Origin: Hydrogenophaga taeniospiralis CCUG 15921
Lineage (GTDB): Bacteria > Pseudomonadota > Gammaproteobacteria > Burkholderiales > Burkholderiaceae_C
Assembly: GCF_001592305.1 (NCBI RefSeq)
Contig: NZ_BCWR01000004.1
Coordinates: 310,001 to 374,000 of the forward strand
Reading direction: 5' to 3'
Length of the DNA: 64,000 nt
The position numbers and the translations under genes are program-made. The notes under the pieces are model-generated. The model made no database searches. It was not told the DNA's origin and was given only the letters and a program-made list of their open reading frames with translations. Below are positions 52,453-62,764 of the stretch, piece after piece. Positions within the stretch are counted from its first letter, which is position 1; each line of letters begins with the position of its first letter.

Positions 52453-53652
52453 TCACCTCCAGGCCGGCTTGGCGGGGTTCAGTGCGGCGGTGGCGACCTG
52501 CTTGGGCCACACCACCTCGAACTCGCCGTTCTGCCACTGGCTCACCGTGCCCGGTGTGCCCACGTTCTCGCTGCCGTTGAACCGGATGTCGCCGATGATG
52601 GTCTTGTGCGTGGTGCCGGCCACGTAGTCGCGGATCGCCTTGCGGTCCAGCCCGTGGCGCGCCACCGCGCCGGTGAGGATTTCAAGACCGGCCCAGCAGG
52701 CACCACTGGCCCAGCGGTCGGGCTCCTTGCCGGCGAACTTCTTGGTGTGGGCATCGAAGTAGGCCTTGGCCGCCGGGCTGGTCTTGGCATTCCACGAACC
52801 CATGCCCAGCACCCCTTCGGCACCGGCGGGCGTCATCACGTTGCGGTACAGCTGGAAGGCCGTGCCCACCGAGGCGTAGAAGAACTTCGGGTTGAAGCCC
52901 ACTTCCTTGGCCTGCTTGCTGGCCAGAATGGTGTCGGGCGGGTAGGTGAAACCGACGAAGGCGTCGGGGTTCTTGTTCTTGATGCTGCGCAGCACGGGCG
53001 AGAGGTCCTTCACCCCCCCGGGGTAGCTCTTGTCTTCCACCATCTGGATGCCGCTGCCCTGCAGCGCCACCTTGAGCGCGGCGTAGTTTTCCAGGCCGAA
53101 CAGATCGTCCACGTAGATGCAGGCCAGGGTCTTGCAGCCGTTGGCCTTGAGCATGTCCACCAGCGCGCCGGTCATGGGCGCGGGCTGCTGCAGCAGCAGA
53201 AAGAAATACGGCAGCTTCATTTCCGCCAGCCGTTTGGAGAGCGCGGTGGGCGCCAGGAAGGGGTAGCCAAAACGGTTGGCCAGCGGCGCCACGGCGAAGT
53301 TGGCGTTGCTGCCCCAGGGCGGCAGCACCAGGTCCACCTTGTCGCTGCCCATGAGCTTTTCGTAGGTGCGCACACAGGTTTCCACTTCGCTGCGATCGTC
53401 GTAGCCGACGAGCTCGATCGGGCGCTTCACGCCCTTGACGCTGAGGCCGCCCGCGGCGTTCTGCTGTTCGGCCCAGAGCAGGTAGTTGGGCTCCTGGCTG
53501 ACCTGGGCACCCCCGGTCCAGGGGCCGGTGCGGGCGATGGCGTAACCCACACGCACCGCTGCGGACTGGGCCAGCAACTGGGGTGCGACGGCCATCGCGC
53601 CCACCGTGGTGGCGGCGCTCTTGAGGATCAGACGGCGGGTGGACTGGACCAT
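52453..53652 (-). CDS. livK: ABC transporter substrate-binding protein, LivK-like
   Basis: This 399-residue periplasmic binding protein has a twin-arginine-like export signal (STRRLILKSAATTVGAMAVA, then AQS). The type I binding fold begins VRVGYAIARTGPWTGGAQVS, with ELVGYDDRSEVETCVRTYEK and the hinge segments typical of amide- or urea-binding Liv relatives. ATG 53652 follows AGGAGA by seven bases. It is first in the livKHMGF-aldehyde dehydrogenase operon and divergent from an AraC regulator. Confidence 0.92.
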   Translation of the reverse strand: MVQSTRRLILKSAATTVGAMAVAPQLLAQSAAVRVGYAIARTGPWTGGAQVSQEPNYLLWAEQQNAAGGLSVKGVKRPIELVGYDDRSEVETCVRTYEKLMGSDKVDLVLPPWGSNANFAVAPLANRFGYPFLAPTALSKRLAEMKLPYFFLLLQQPAPMTGALVDMLKANGCKTLACIYVDDLFGLENYAALKVALQGSGIQMVEDKSYPGGVKDLSPVLRSIKNKNPDAFVGFTYPPDTILASKQAKEVGFNPKFFYASVGTAFQLYRNVMTPAGAEGVLGMGSWNAKTSPAAKAYFDAHTKKFAGKEPDRWASGACWAGLEILTGAVARHGLDRKAIRDYVAGTTHKTIIGDIRFNGSENVGTPGTVSQWQNGEFEVVWPKQVATAALNPAKPAWR

Positions 53653-53727
53653 GGCATGTCTCCTGTGGTGTTCGGGATGCGGACCTCTGAATGCTAGGCA
53701 GGCCTCCCCTGCCCGGCTGTGCTGCCT

Positions 53728-53824
53728 GTGCACAAGCTGCTTGCCGGAACGTGCACGCGCATGCGGGATAACCCTCAACCCCGAGCCCCCCAGGGCCGTG
53801 CACCGCCGCCCATAATTTGTGCAC
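53728..53824. promoter_or_regulatory. Four GTGCAC palindromes between livK and the AraC gene
   Basis: GTGCAC occurs at 53728, 53751, 53798 and 53819, with spacings of 23, 47 and 21 bp, close to two, four and two helical turns. Two copies read TGTGCAC followed within ten bases by a TGC-containing half-site. A CATAAT -10-like hexamer for the AraC gene lies at 53811-53816 and overlaps the last site. The pattern looks like an AraC-type operator array. Confidence 0.55.
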
Positions 53825-53844
53825 CCCAGTGCCGGAGCCCCGAC

Positions 53845-54822
53845 ATGACCCCCTCCTCCGTGATGAGCACCGACGCCGTCGCCCCCAGCGAACGCGCGCC
53901 CGCCTGGCGTGACTGGATCTGGAAGCACTTCGGCGGCCTCGAATCCGACCTCTACGGCGACACCGGTTTCGACGGCCACCTGAGCGCCTCGCACGCGGGC
54001 GACGTGGTACTGACCAAGCTCGAAGCAAACCGCCACCGCGTGGTGCGCAGCCCGCGCCTGGCACGCGCGGGCGACACCAGCTACCTGAAGATCGTGGCGC
54101 CCTGGCGGGGCAGTGCCGCGGTGGAGCAGCAGGGCCGCCAGGCCTGGGTGCGCCCGGGTGGCTGGGCGATCTACGACACCACCGGCAGCTACGAAATCGC
54201 CAACCCGGAGCGGGTGGAACACCTCATCGTGATGCTGCCCAAGGAGCAGGTGGCCGAGCGGGGCCTGCAGCTGGCGCCCCTGATGGCGCGCCATGTGGGC
54301 GGCGCCAGCGGCATTTCACGGGTGGCGCTGGAGACCATGCGCAGCACCTTCCAGGAGCTTCCCGCCATGAGCGACCACGCCGCCCGCGGTGCCGGTGAGC
54401 TGATCATCGAGCTGGTGCGGCTGTCGCTGCAGGAACTGGCGGGCCGCGAGAGCGCCACCACCCAGCTCGAAGCCTTTCGCGACCGCATCCGCGAGCACAT
54501 CGGCCAGCACCTGCGCGACCCCGGGCTGTCGATCGAGCGCATCGCGCAGTCGCTCAACTGCAGCAAGCGCCACCTGCACAACGCCTTCAGCGCCGAGGAC
54601 GACACCCTGGCCCACTACATCCTGCGTCGGCGCCTGCAGGCCTGCATGCGCGAGCTGAAGAACCCGGCGCAGGCGCAGCGCACCATCACCGACATCGCGT
54701 TTTCCTGGGGCTTCAACAACGGCGCGCATTTCAGCCGCGTGTTCCGCGAGCACACCGGCCTGACGCCGAGCGACTTTCGCGACACCGCGCTGCGTCAGGC
54801 CCTGGTCACCGAAGCCCGGTGA
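53845..54822 (+). CDS. AraC family transcriptional regulator, FeaR-like
   Basis: This 325-residue protein has an N-terminal AraC-binding-like domain (about 25-200) in the style of FeaR and aromatic-amine regulators, and a C-terminal pair of helix-turn-helix motifs (LSIERIAQSLNCSKRHLHNA, then DIAFSWGFNNGAHFSRVFRE). ATG 53845 follows GGAG by ten bases. It most likely controls the divergent livK operon, including the aldehyde dehydrogenase. The inducer would be the imported aromatic compound or its aldehyde (inference). Confidence 0.9.
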   Translation: MTPSSVMSTDAVAPSERAPAWRDWIWKHFGGLESDLYGDTGFDGHLSASHAGDVVLTKLEANRHRVVRSPRLARAGDTSYLKIVAPWRGSAAVEQQGRQAWVRPGGWAIYDTTGSYEIANPERVEHLIVMLPKEQVAERGLQLAPLMARHVGGASGISRVALETMRSTFQELPAMSDHAARGAGELIIELVRLSLQELAGRESATTQLEAFRDRIREHIGQHLRDPGLSIERIAQSLNCSKRHLHNAFSAEDDTLAHYILRRRLQACMRELKNPAQAQRTITDIAFSWGFNNGAHFSRVFREHTGLTPSDFRDTALRQALVTEAR

Positions 54823-54891
54823 CCGGCAGCGCCGGCCGGAAGCACTGCCCCACCCTCGAAACACCGCGAGCGCCGCAGACGCGGCGGGGCG

Positions 54892-55944
54892 TTACCGCAG
54901 CGCGCAGGCCTGGGACACACGCTGCGCGAGCTGCTGCAGCGCCACCCAGGGATCGGCCGGCCAGTCGGGTTGCTTGAGGCCCTTGACGATGCCATCGACC
55001 GTGTGGGCATCACGCAGCCAGCGCGCCAGGGTGGCGGTGCCCAGTTGCGGCAACACGCGTTCCATGAGCTTTTCCTTGACGCCCCAGACCCGGTTCTCGC
55101 GCAAGGCCATGGGCAGCGGGCGGCCCGCGTCCATGGCGTGGCGGACGCGATTGAGCGTGCGGATGTCTTCGGCCAGGGCCCAATGCACCAGCACCGCGGC
55201 CTCGCCCTCGGCCTGCAGGCCATCGAGCATGCGCTGCACACGCAGGCTCTGGCCGCCCAGCACCGCTTCGGCGAGCTTGAAGGCGTCGTAGCGCGCCACA
55301 TTCAGCACGGCGGCCTCCACCTGGTCAAAACCGAGCTCGCCCGGCGGGTGCAGCAGCGCGAGTTTCTGGATCTCCTGGTGCGCGGCGAGCAGGTTGCCCT
55401 CGACCCGGTCGGCGAAAAACTGCAGCGTGCGCTGCCCCTCTTCGCCCGCGGCCACGCGCTGGCCCTGCTGCTGCAGGCGCTGCGCGATCCACTGCGGCAG
55501 GGCCTTGCGGTCCACCGGGTCCACACGCACCGTCACCCCGAAGCTGTCGAGCGCGGCAAACCAGGCGCCCTTCTGCGTCGCGGCATCCAGCCGGGGCAGG
55601 ACCACCAGCGTGAGCACGCTGTCGTTGCCCTCGGCGCTGGCGGCCAGCTGCTGCAGCACCTGCGATCCGTCCTTGCCGGGTTTGCCCGAGGGCACCCGGA
55701 TCTCGATCAGTTGTTTGTCGGCGAACAGGCTGAGCGAGCCGCCGCTGGCAAGCACCTCGCTCCAGTCGAAGTGCGCGCCCGCCACGGTGTGCACCGTGCG
55801 TTCGGTGTAGCCCTGCTCGCGCGCGGCCGCGCGGATGGCATCGCCCGCTTCCTGGATCAGCAGCGGCTCGTCGCCGTGCAGGGTGTAGAGGCTGCGCAGG
55901 CCGCGCTGGAGCTGGCTGGTGAGCTGCGGCGCAGCGACCTGCAT
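54892..55944 (-). CDS. holA: DNA polymerase III subunit delta
   Basis: This 350-residue clamp-loader subunit opens the beta sliding clamp. The N-terminal AAA-like region (RSLYTLHGDEPLLIQEAGDA, FDWSEVLASGGSLSLFADKQ) and C-terminal collar helices agree with HolA. It is third in the leuS-lptE-holA group, 13 bp after lptE, as in many Burkholderiales. Confidence 0.94.
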   Translation of the reverse strand: MQVAAPQLTSQLQRGLRSLYTLHGDEPLLIQEAGDAIRAAAREQGYTERTVHTVAGAHFDWSEVLASGGSLSLFADKQLIEIRVPSGKPGKDGSQVLQQLAASAEGNDSVLTLVVLPRLDAATQKGAWFAALDSFGVTVRVDPVDRKALPQWIAQRLQQQGQRVAAGEEGQRTLQFFADRVEGNLLAAHQEIQKLALLHPPGELGFDQVEAAVLNVARYDAFKLAEAVLGGQSLRVQRMLDGLQAEGEAAVLVHWALAEDIRTLNRVRHAMDAGRPLPMALRENRVWGVKEKLMERVLPQLGTATLARWLRDAHTVDGIVKGLKQPDWPADPWVALQQLAQRVSQACALR

Positions 55945-55957
55945 GGCGGGGCGGCGC

Positions 55958-56548
55958 CTAGAGCGACTTCACGGCAGCCAAGCGGCGCATGACCTGCTGC
56001 ACGATGTCACCCTGCATGTCGTTGAATAGCATGTATTCTTCGGAGGCCTTGGCGAGCGCGGCGGTTTCGGTGAAGCTGATGTCGCGCTCCAGCAGCATCT
56101 CGGTGCTCTCGATCAGGCTTTTGCCCGCCGCGGTGCTCAGGCTGAAGCGGAACCGGGTGCGCAGTTGCAGCTCGCGCACCTGGCCCGCCGCGGTCTGTCC
56201 CACCACCGCGCGCTCGCGCTGGTCGACCAGCACTGCCAGCACCACCTGGGCCGCCGCCTGGGCGGCCGGCGAGGACGAGTTCAGGACCCGGATGTCGGAC
56301 GCCGCGAGCGCGCGCTGCAGGGCGCGCGACACCGGCGTGTTTTCGTAGTTCGACACCCGCACCGAGTCAAACGCGAACTTGGGCGCCTGGCGCAGCGCGA
56401 AGCCACATCCGGCGAGCAGACCACTGGAGAGCACGACACCCGCCCCGGCCAGGCCACGCAGGAGCGCACGCCTTTCGGCAGCGACGCCAGTGGCGCCCGC
56501 CAGGGGCTGGCCGGAAATGAGGGAGTGGGGGTTTGAAATGGGCGTCAT
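55958..56548 (-). CDS. lptE: LPS assembly lipoprotein
   Basis: This 196-residue outer-membrane lipoprotein has a signal ending SSGLLAGC with acylated Cys48. It then has GFALRQAPKFAFDSVRVSNY and the C-terminal helical stretch KASEEYMLFNDMQGDIVQQV. LptE plugs and supports LptD in lipopolysaccharide export. It sits 11 bp after leuS and 13 bp before holA, the standard order. Confidence 0.93.
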   Translation of the reverse strand: MTPISNPHSLISGQPLAGATGVAAERRALLRGLAGAGVVLSSGLLAGCGFALRQAPKFAFDSVRVSNYENTPVSRALQRALAASDIRVLNSSSPAAQAAAQVVLAVLVDQRERAVVGQTAAGQVRELQLRTRFRFSLSTAAGKSLIESTEMLLERDISFTETAALAKASEEYMLFNDMQGDIVQQVMRRLAAVKSL

Positions 56549-56559
56549 GGCACGGAGTT

Positions 56560-59250
56560 TTATACCACCAGGTTGACCAGCCGGCCGGGCACCACGACCA
56601 CCTTTTTCGGGGTGGCGCCGTTGGCTTGCTTCACGAAGGCCTCGCTCGCCAACGCCGCCGCCTCGATGGCGGCCTTGTCGGCGTTGGCCGGCACGGTGAT
56701 CGAGCCACGCAGCTTGCCGTTGATCTGCAGCACCAGCTCGATCTCGTCGCGCTGCAGCGCGGCCTCGTCGGCCTGCGGCCAGGGCGCGTCGAGCAGCTCA
56801 CCGCTTTGCGCGGCGTAGCCCAGCGCGCTCCACAGCGCGTGCGCGACGTGCGGCGTGGCCGGGTAGATGCAGCGCAGCAGGATGCCGAAGCCCTCGGCCA
56901 ACGCGGCGTTGTCGGCCGCGGAGCCATCGGGCTTGAAGTCTTCGAGCGCGTTGAGCATCTTCATCGCGCCCGAGACCACGGTGTTGTACTGCATGCGCTG
57001 GTAGTCGTAATCCACCTGCTTGAGCACGGTGTGGATCTCCAGGCGCAACGCCTTGGCGGCCTTGGACAGGCCCTGGCCCGACACGCCAGCGGCCAGGGCG
57101 CCCAGGCCGCCGAGGGTGGACAACTTGTGGCCAAAACCCCAGACCCGGCGCAGGAAGCGGTAGCTGCCCTCCACCGCCGCGTCGTTCCACTCCAGCGTGG
57201 CTTCGGGCGGCGCGGTGAACATGGTGTACAGGCGCGCGGTGTCGGCGCCGTACTTCTCGATCAGGTCCTGCGGATCGACGCCGTTGTTCTTGGACTTGGA
57301 CATCGTGCCCACGCCCTCGTAATCGATGGGCGTGCCCACCGGCAGCAGGCCATCGCCACTGGTGGCCGGGTTCTTCAACCTGGCGCCCACCACCTTGCCC
57401 GTTTCGTCGAGCACGTGCTCCACATCGTGCGGCCAGAAGTAGTCCTTGCCACCCTTCTCGGTGCGGCGCGAATAGATGTGGTTCAGCACCATGCCCTGGG
57501 TCAGCAGCTTGCTGAAGGGCTCGTCCACCTTCACCAGGCCCAGGTCGCGCATGACCTTGGTCCAGAAGCGCGCGTACAGCAGGTGCAGGATGGCGTGTTC
57601 GATGCCGCCGATGTACTGGTCCATCGGCATCCAGTAGTCCGCGCCCTCGGCCACCATCTTCTCGCTGTTGGTGGGGTCGCAATAGCGCATGAAGTACCAG
57701 GACGAATCCACGAAGGTGTCCATGGTGTCGGTCTCGCGCCGCGCAGGCTGGCCGCAGACGGGGCAGGTGACGCCAGCGTGGAAGCCTTCGTGCTTGTGCA
57801 GCGGGTTGCCCGAGCCGTCGGGGATGCAGTCCTGCGGCAGTACCACCGGCAGGTCTTTTTCAGGCACCGGCACCGCGCCGTGTTCGGCGCAGTGGATGAT
57901 GGGGATGGGCGTGCCCCAGTAGCGCTGGCGGCTCACACCCCAGTCGCGCAGGCGGAAGGTGGTTTTCTTTTCGCCCAGGCCTTGGGCGGCCAGCAGTTCG
58001 GCGACCTTGTCCACGGCGGCCTTGTGGCCCAGGCCGTCGAGCACGCCGGAGTTCACGCACACACCGTTCTGCTTGTCAGCGTAGCTGTCGGCCCAGACCT
58101 CGGTGGAAAAGCCTTCGCCCGCCACCGCCACAACCTGCTGAATCTTCAGGTTGTATTTCAATGCAAACGCAAAGTCACGCTCGTCGTGCGCGGGCACGCC
58201 CATCACGGCGCCGTCGCCGTAGCTCATGAGCACGTAGTTGCCGACCCAGACCTCGACCTGAGCACCGGTCAGCGGGTGCGTGACGAACAGGCCGGTGGCC
58301 ATGCCCTTCTTTTCCTGCGTGGCGAGTTCGGCTTCGGTCGTGCCACCGGTCTTGCACTCTTCGATGAAGGCGGCGAGCGCCGGGTTGTTGGCCGCGGCGT
58401 GTTGTGCCAGCGGGTGCTCGGGCGCGACGGCGCAGAAGGTCACACCCATGATGGTGTCGGCGCGCGTGGTGAACACGTACATCTTGCCGTCGCCGATCAG
58501 TGCACCGTCGGTCCCTGTGATCGTGTGCGGGAAGGCAAAACGCACGCCCTCGCTCTTGCCGATCCAGTTCTCCTGCATCAGTCGCACCTTGTCGGGCCAG
58601 CCGTTGAGCGTGGCCTTGGGGTTGCCGATCTGCACGTGGTCGAGCAGTTCGTCGGCATAGGCGGTGATGTTGAGGTAGTAGCCCGGGATCTCGCGTTTTT
58701 CCACCGTGGCGCCGGTGCGCCAGCCCTTGCCGTCGATCACCTGCTCGTTGGCCAGCACGGTCTGGTCGATTGGGTCCCAGTTGACGATCTGGGTCTTGCG
58801 GTAGGCGATGCCTTTTTCCAGCATCTTCAGGAACAGCCACTGGTTCCACTTGTAGTAGCTGGGGTCGCAGGTGGCCACTTCGCGCGACCAGTCGATGGCC
58901 AGGCCCATCGCCTGCATCTGCTGCTTCATGTAGGCGATGTTTTCATAGGTCCACTTGGCCGGCGGCACGCCATTTTTCAGCGCCGCGTTTTCGGCCGGCA
59001 GACCGAAGGCGTCCCAGCCCATGGGCATGAGCACGTTGTGACCGTTCATGCGCAGGTAGCGCGTGAGCATGTCGTTGATGGTGTAGTTGCGCACATGGCC
59101 CATGTGCAGCTTGCCGCTGGGGTAGGGCAGCATGGAACAGGCATAGAACTTCTTCTTGCCCGCGTCTTCGGTCACCCGGTAGGCGTCGTTGGCGTTCCAG
59201 TGGGCGTGCGCGGCGCGCTCGACGTCTTTGTGCTGATAGGTCGGTTGCAT
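56560..59250 (-). CDS. leuS: Leucyl-tRNA synthetase
   Basis: This 896-residue class I synthetase charges tRNA-Leu. It has the HIGH-type motif HMGH at 49-52, KMSKS-type TMSKS at 649-653, the CP1 editing domain in between (about 225-420) and a C-terminal anticodon-binding region. Length is normal for bacterial LeuRS. It is the first gene of the leuS-lptE-holA operon. A TAAAAT -10 candidate lies 105 bp upstream. Confidence 0.97.
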   Translation of the reverse strand: MQPTYQHKDVERAAHAHWNANDAYRVTEDAGKKKFYACSMLPYPSGKLHMGHVRNYTINDMLTRYLRMNGHNVLMPMGWDAFGLPAENAALKNGVPPAKWTYENIAYMKQQMQAMGLAIDWSREVATCDPSYYKWNQWLFLKMLEKGIAYRKTQIVNWDPIDQTVLANEQVIDGKGWRTGATVEKREIPGYYLNITAYADELLDHVQIGNPKATLNGWPDKVRLMQENWIGKSEGVRFAFPHTITGTDGALIGDGKMYVFTTRADTIMGVTFCAVAPEHPLAQHAAANNPALAAFIEECKTGGTTEAELATQEKKGMATGLFVTHPLTGAQVEVWVGNYVLMSYGDGAVMGVPAHDERDFAFALKYNLKIQQVVAVAGEGFSTEVWADSYADKQNGVCVNSGVLDGLGHKAAVDKVAELLAAQGLGEKKTTFRLRDWGVSRQRYWGTPIPIIHCAEHGAVPVPEKDLPVVLPQDCIPDGSGNPLHKHEGFHAGVTCPVCGQPARRETDTMDTFVDSSWYFMRYCDPTNSEKMVAEGADYWMPMDQYIGGIEHAILHLLYARFWTKVMRDLGLVKVDEPFSKLLTQGMVLNHIYSRRTEKGGKDYFWPHDVEHVLDETGKVVGARLKNPATSGDGLLPVGTPIDYEGVGTMSKSKNNGVDPQDLIEKYGADTARLYTMFTAPPEATLEWNDAAVEGSYRFLRRVWGFGHKLSTLGGLGALAAGVSGQGLSKAAKALRLEIHTVLKQVDYDYQRMQYNTVVSGAMKMLNALEDFKPDGSAADNAALAEGFGILLRCIYPATPHVAHALWSALGYAAQSGELLDAPWPQADEAALQRDEIELVLQINGKLRGSITVPANADKAAIEAAALASEAFVKQANGATPKKVVVVPGRLVNLVV

Positions 59251-59574
59251 GAAACAGCGGGCCAGTTGCCCGGCGGCAGGGGTTGTGTGAGCCAGCGCGG
59301 ACCAGCCTCGATGGCCCGGAAGGATGACCCAGGGCGGGTGCGTCGCAAAGCCTGGATTTTAGGGCTTGGCCCACCGGGCCGGACACGGCGCCCACGTTCG
59401 GTCGCCAGCGGCAGCATGGGGCTGCGGGGAAAGGGGTGGACGGAACCGACCGCTGCGCGCGCGGACAACCCCGTCGGGCATCATTTTTTCACGCCGAGCG
59501 GGCGCACCACGATGTCGGAGATCGGTCTAGGCCTGGTTTGCCTCGACCGTCCCGTCGATCAGCAAAGAGGCAGA
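59251..59574 (-). promoter_or_regulatory. 324-bp gap upstream of leuS
   Basis: There is no credible gene here. On the minus strand TAAAAT at 59361-59356 is a possible leuS -10 element 105 bp before its start; no clear -35 or T-box-like structure is visible. Short frames in this gap overlap repeats of the leuS shadow and have no family likeness. Confidence 0.35.
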
Positions 59575-59952
59575 TCAGAGACCTTTGTTCAAAGAACGGC
59601 TCACCGTTCCATTGGCCTGCACGAACCAGGATGCACTGCTGGTCACGAGTTGACCGCCGACCGTGCGGAACCTTACCGTCAGGCCCTGCGTCGAGCCGTA
59701 GGAATAGTCCGACCATCCCAGCATGAAGTCGGACTCCTGGTGGGGCGGCTCGCCCACGATGCCAATGACCTGAGCCTTGCTCATCCCGCTCCCGATGGCG
59801 TTGTAGGCGCCCTCGAGGTTGAGCACACCTTGCCTGTCCAGACCGTCATCGCTGTCGCTGCCACCGCAGGCCGACAACACCAGCGCTGCCGCGCCGGCCA
59901 GCGCCCATTGTGCAAATGCCCGCCGTCCGGCTGACTTGTGTCCCTGCTTCAT
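59575..59952 (-). CDS. Small lipoprotein with BamE/SmpA-like fold
   Basis: This 125-residue protein has a lipoprotein signal (FAQWALAGAAALVLSAC). The mature part (LNLEGAYNAIGSGMSKAQVI, then GIVGEPPHQESDFMLGWSDY) has the two-helix and beta pattern of BamE-like proteins, which bind other envelope proteins. ATG 59952 follows AGGAGAG by nine bases. It is distinct from the true bamE at 62086, so it is a second member of this fold. Confidence 0.75.
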   Translation of the reverse strand: MKQGHKSAGRRAFAQWALAGAAALVLSACGGSDSDDGLDRQGVLNLEGAYNAIGSGMSKAQVIGIVGEPPHQESDFMLGWSDYSYGSTQGLTVRFRTVGGQLVTSSASWFVQANGTVSRSLNKGL

Positions 59953-60129
59953 CAACGCTCTCCTAGGGTTTCAAAAGAATTCTGAATGGATCGATGGAGC
60001 TCTGGCATGATGTCCCTCGCCCCGCTCGTGAAGGCCTATAGCATAGCCCCAAGCCGGGGCCCGATGGTGCACAGAAAACGACAGCGAAGCGCGCGATCCG
60101 GCGGCACCCACGCCCGGAACCACCGGCGT

Positions 60130-60588
60130 TCAGGGCTGTGCGCCGGCACCCGGGAGTTGCAGCGCCTTGGCGGTTTCGGCATCGGTCACGAACCCGATCC
60201 GCGCCAACCCGGCCTGCTGGGCCACTCCAATGAGCTGGGCCAGCTTGCCATAAGGCACGGCCGCATCGGCGCGCAGCTGCAGCTCGGTGCCCGGATCGCG
60301 GCGGGCAGTTTCCTGCAGGCGCTGGCGCAAGGTGACCAGGTCGATCGGCTGCTCATCCCAGAAAATCTGTCCCTGCGCGTCCAGCCCGACGGAGACGAAG
60401 GCTTCGGGCTCCACCGCCTCGGTGGGCGCGCTGGTTTTCGGCAACTCCAGCTCCAGCCGGCTCGCCATCAGCGGTGCGGTGATGATGAAGATGACCAGCA
60501 ACACCAGCATCACATCCACCAGCGGCGTGACGTTGATGTCGCTCATGGGCTGGTGGCCCGCGGGTTTTTCCAGCCGCCCGAAACTCAC
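60130..60588 (-). CDS. exbD: ExbD/TolR family transport protein
   Basis: This 152-residue inner-membrane protein has one helix at 22-44 (VTPLVDVMLVLLVIFIITAP) with the conserved proton-linked Asp25 (PLVDV), and a periplasmic domain. It works with ExbB to energise outer-membrane transport. Its ATG overlaps the exbB stop by 4 bp. No TonB gene is present in this window. Confidence 0.93.
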   Translation of the reverse strand: MSFGRLEKPAGHQPMSDINVTPLVDVMLVLLVIFIITAPLMASRLELELPKTSAPTEAVEPEAFVSVGLDAQGQIFWDEQPIDLVTLRQRLQETARRDPGTELQLRADAAVPYGKLAQLIGVAQQAGLARIGFVTDAETAKALQLPGAGAQP

Positions 60589-61244
60589 AGGGGCGCCTCC
60601 TTGTGCAGGAGCAATTCGCGCAGATCGCGTGCAAACCCTTCCAGATCGGCTTCGATGCGCGCGATCTGGCGGCCGAGCACGTTGTAGGCCAGCACAGCGG
60701 GGATCGCGACCGCGAGACCGGCCGCGGTCATCACCAGCGCTTCGCCCACGGGACCGGACACCTGCTCGATGCGGAAACGGCCTTCGTCCCCGATGCTGAC
60801 GAGGGCGTTGTAAATGCCCCAGACCGTGCCGAGCAAGCCCACAAAGGGCGCGGTGGAACCCACGGTGGCCAGCAACACCTGACCAAACTGCAAGCGGTGC
60901 AACACCCGGTGCAAAGCATCGCGCAGCACACGGGTGAGCTGTTGCGACCGATCGCCAGCGGCGGCCAGTGTCTGAGGCATGGCCTGCTCGATGGTGCGCG
61001 CGGCCAGCAGCAGCGGCAGCACCAGGCGCTGCGCATCAAACGTGGACAGGCGCTGCTGCGCGTCATCCAGATGGGCCGCCTGCCAGAACGCCGCCGTGGA
61101 GAGATTCACGTCGGCCACGGCGCGGCGCAGCATCCAGGCCTTCCAGAGGATCACCACCCAACTCGCCACCGACATGGCCAGCAACAGCAGGGCCACACTG
61201 CGGCTGATAGCGTCACCCTGCATCACGGTTTGCCAAACACCCAA
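60585..61244 (-). CDS. exbB: MotA/TolQ/ExbB proton channel family protein
   Basis: This 219-residue protein has three membrane helices (about 12-35, 117-140, 160-185), with PFVGLLGTVWGIYNALVSIG and ALVMTAAGLAVAIPAVLAYN matching the ExbB/TolQ core. It forms the proton channel with ExbD. It is 24 bp after dapB and overlaps exbD. Confidence 0.93.
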   Translation of the reverse strand: MGVWQTVMQGDAISRSVALLLLAMSVASWVVILWKAWMLRRAVADVNLSTAAFWQAAHLDDAQQRLSTFDAQRLVLPLLLAARTIEQAMPQTLAAAGDRSQQLTRVLRDALHRVLHRLQFGQVLLATVGSTAPFVGLLGTVWGIYNALVSIGDEGRFRIEQVSGPVGEALVMTAAGLAVAIPAVLAYNVLGRQIARIEADLEGFARDLRELLLHKEAPL

Positions 61245-61267
61245 GATCGTCCTCCGGTATCCCGTGT

Positions 61268-62089
61268 TCAGCGCAGGCCGAGCACGTCAAACATGTCGTA
61301 CAAACCGCTGCGCTTGTCGGCCAGGAAACGCACCGCGCGCAGGCTGCCCTGGGCGTAAGTGACCCGGCTGCTTGACTTGTGCGTGACCTCGATGCGTTCG
61401 CCCGTCCCGGCGAACAGCACCGTGTGATCACCCACGATGTCGCCACCCCGGATGGTGGCAAAGCCAATGCTCGACGGATCGCGCTCGCCGGTCACGCCCT
61501 CGCGGGCATAGACCGCGCAGTCCTTCAGATCGCGGCCCAATGCGCCAGCGATCACCTCGCCCATCTTGAGCGCGGTGCCACTGGGAGCGTCCACCTTGTG
61601 CCGATGGTGCGCCTCAATGATCTCGATGTCGTAGCCGGTGGCCAGCGCCTTGGCCGCCATCTCCAGCAGCTTGAGCGTAACGTTCACGCCCACGCTCATG
61701 TTGGGCGCCATCACGATGGCGATCTGCTTCGCGGCGTCGGCGATCTCGGCCTTCTGCGCTTCGCTGAAACCGGTGGTGCCGATCACCACGTTCACACCGA
61801 GCTTCACGCATTCGCGCAGGTGCGCCAGTGTCCCTTCCGGTCGCGTGAAGTCGATCAGGAACCGGCTGCCCGAGAGTCCTGCGCCCAGGTCGGCGTTGAT
61901 GGCGACGCCCGTCGTGTGTCCCGCGAAAGCCCCCGCATCCTGGCCAATGGCGGGGCTGCCAGCCCTGTCCAGCGCCCCGCTGAGCACACAGTCGGTGCTG
62001 TCACGCACCGCTTCGACCAGCATCTGGCCCATGCGTCCGCTGGCACCGGCGACACAGACGCGGTGCGAACCCTGCGACACGGCGCTCAC
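61268..62089 (-). CDS. dapB: 4-hydroxy-tetrahydrodipicolinate reductase
   Basis: This 273-residue enzyme of lysine and diaminopimelate synthesis uses NAD(P)H. The N-terminal [16 protein letters not shown] is the nucleotide-binding loop, and [14 protein letters not shown] holds the catalytic His and Lys. The ATG overlaps the bamE stop by 4 bp. The order bamE-dapB-exbB-exbD is common in Burkholderiales. Confidence 0.96.
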   Translation of the reverse strand: MSAVSQGSHRVCVAGASGRMGQMLVEAVRDSTDCVLSGALDRAGSPAIGQDAGAFAGHTTGVAINADLGAGLSGSRFLIDFTRPEGTLAHLRECVKLGVNVVIGTTGFSEAQKAEIADAAKQIAIVMAPNMSVGVNVTLKLLEMAAKALATGYDIEIIEAHHRHKVDAPSGTALKMGEVIAGALGRDLKDCAVYAREGVTGERDPSSIGFATIRGGDIVGDHTVLFAGTGERIEVTHKSSSRVTYAQGSLRAVRFLADKRSGLYDMFDVLGLR

Positions 62090-62688
62090 CGGGAAGCCCC
62101 CGGGGTCTCCAGCGGCGGGTAACTGGTGGCCGGTGCGGCGCCCGTCGAAGCGGGTGTGGCAGCGTCCTTGGATTCGGGGTTGTTTTCCTGGAACTTCTTC
62201 AACTGTTCTTCGGTGGCCTGGAGCACGGGCACCTTGTCGGACTTGCGGCGCACGTCAAGTGAAGACACGAAATCGGCCTCGCTGGGCAATTCATCGGCCT
62301 CAAAGCGCTCCAGCAAGTCCCCCTTGAAAAACAGCGCCACCTTGCGCTGCTGGGGGGGTTGCCCCTGCCGGCTGAAGGTGAACACGTAGTCCCAGCGATC
62401 GGCATGGAAAACGCTGGTCAACAAGGGCGAGCCCAGCAGATCGCGCACCTGCGGACGGGTCATGCCCGGCTGCAGCGCCTGGGCCTGCTCGCGGGTGACC
62501 ACATTGCCCTGGAGGATGTCGATCTTGTACGGCGTGACCAGACTGCCCACCGAGGGCAGCTTGTCCCCAATGCTGCCACAGGCGGACAACGCGGCGACGC
62601 CCGCCAGCGCACACAGCACCCGCACCAGGCGGCTGGGCTTCTGTCGCAGGCCCGGATGGGACGGTGGGAGGGCTGTGAGTTGGTGCAT
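62086..62688 (-). CDS. bamE: Outer membrane protein assembly factor BamE
   Basis: This 200-residue lipoprotein has a signal ending [10 protein letters not shown] (Cys37) and the BamE core: [40 protein letters not shown] and WDYVFTF. BamE helps BamA and BamD insert outer-membrane proteins. A longer frame to 62739 adds no signal-like residues; the ATG at 62688 is preferred. It is divergent from fur. Confidence 0.94.
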   Translation of the reverse strand: MHQLTALPPSHPGLRQKPSRLVRVLCALAGVAALSACGSIGDKLPSVGSLVTPYKIDILQGNVVTREQAQALQPGMTRPQVRDLLGSPLLTSVFHADRWDYVFTFSRQGQPPQQRKVALFFKGDLLERFEADELPSEADFVSSLDVRRKSDKVPVLQATEEQLKKFQENNPESKDAATPASTGAAPATSYPPLETPGASR

Positions 62689-62764
62689 AGGGGCAAACCG
62701 TGAAAGGCACTCGGATTCGCGTGCGTCGGCGGGGGACAATCTGGCCCCCTGCGCACGCTGGCGA

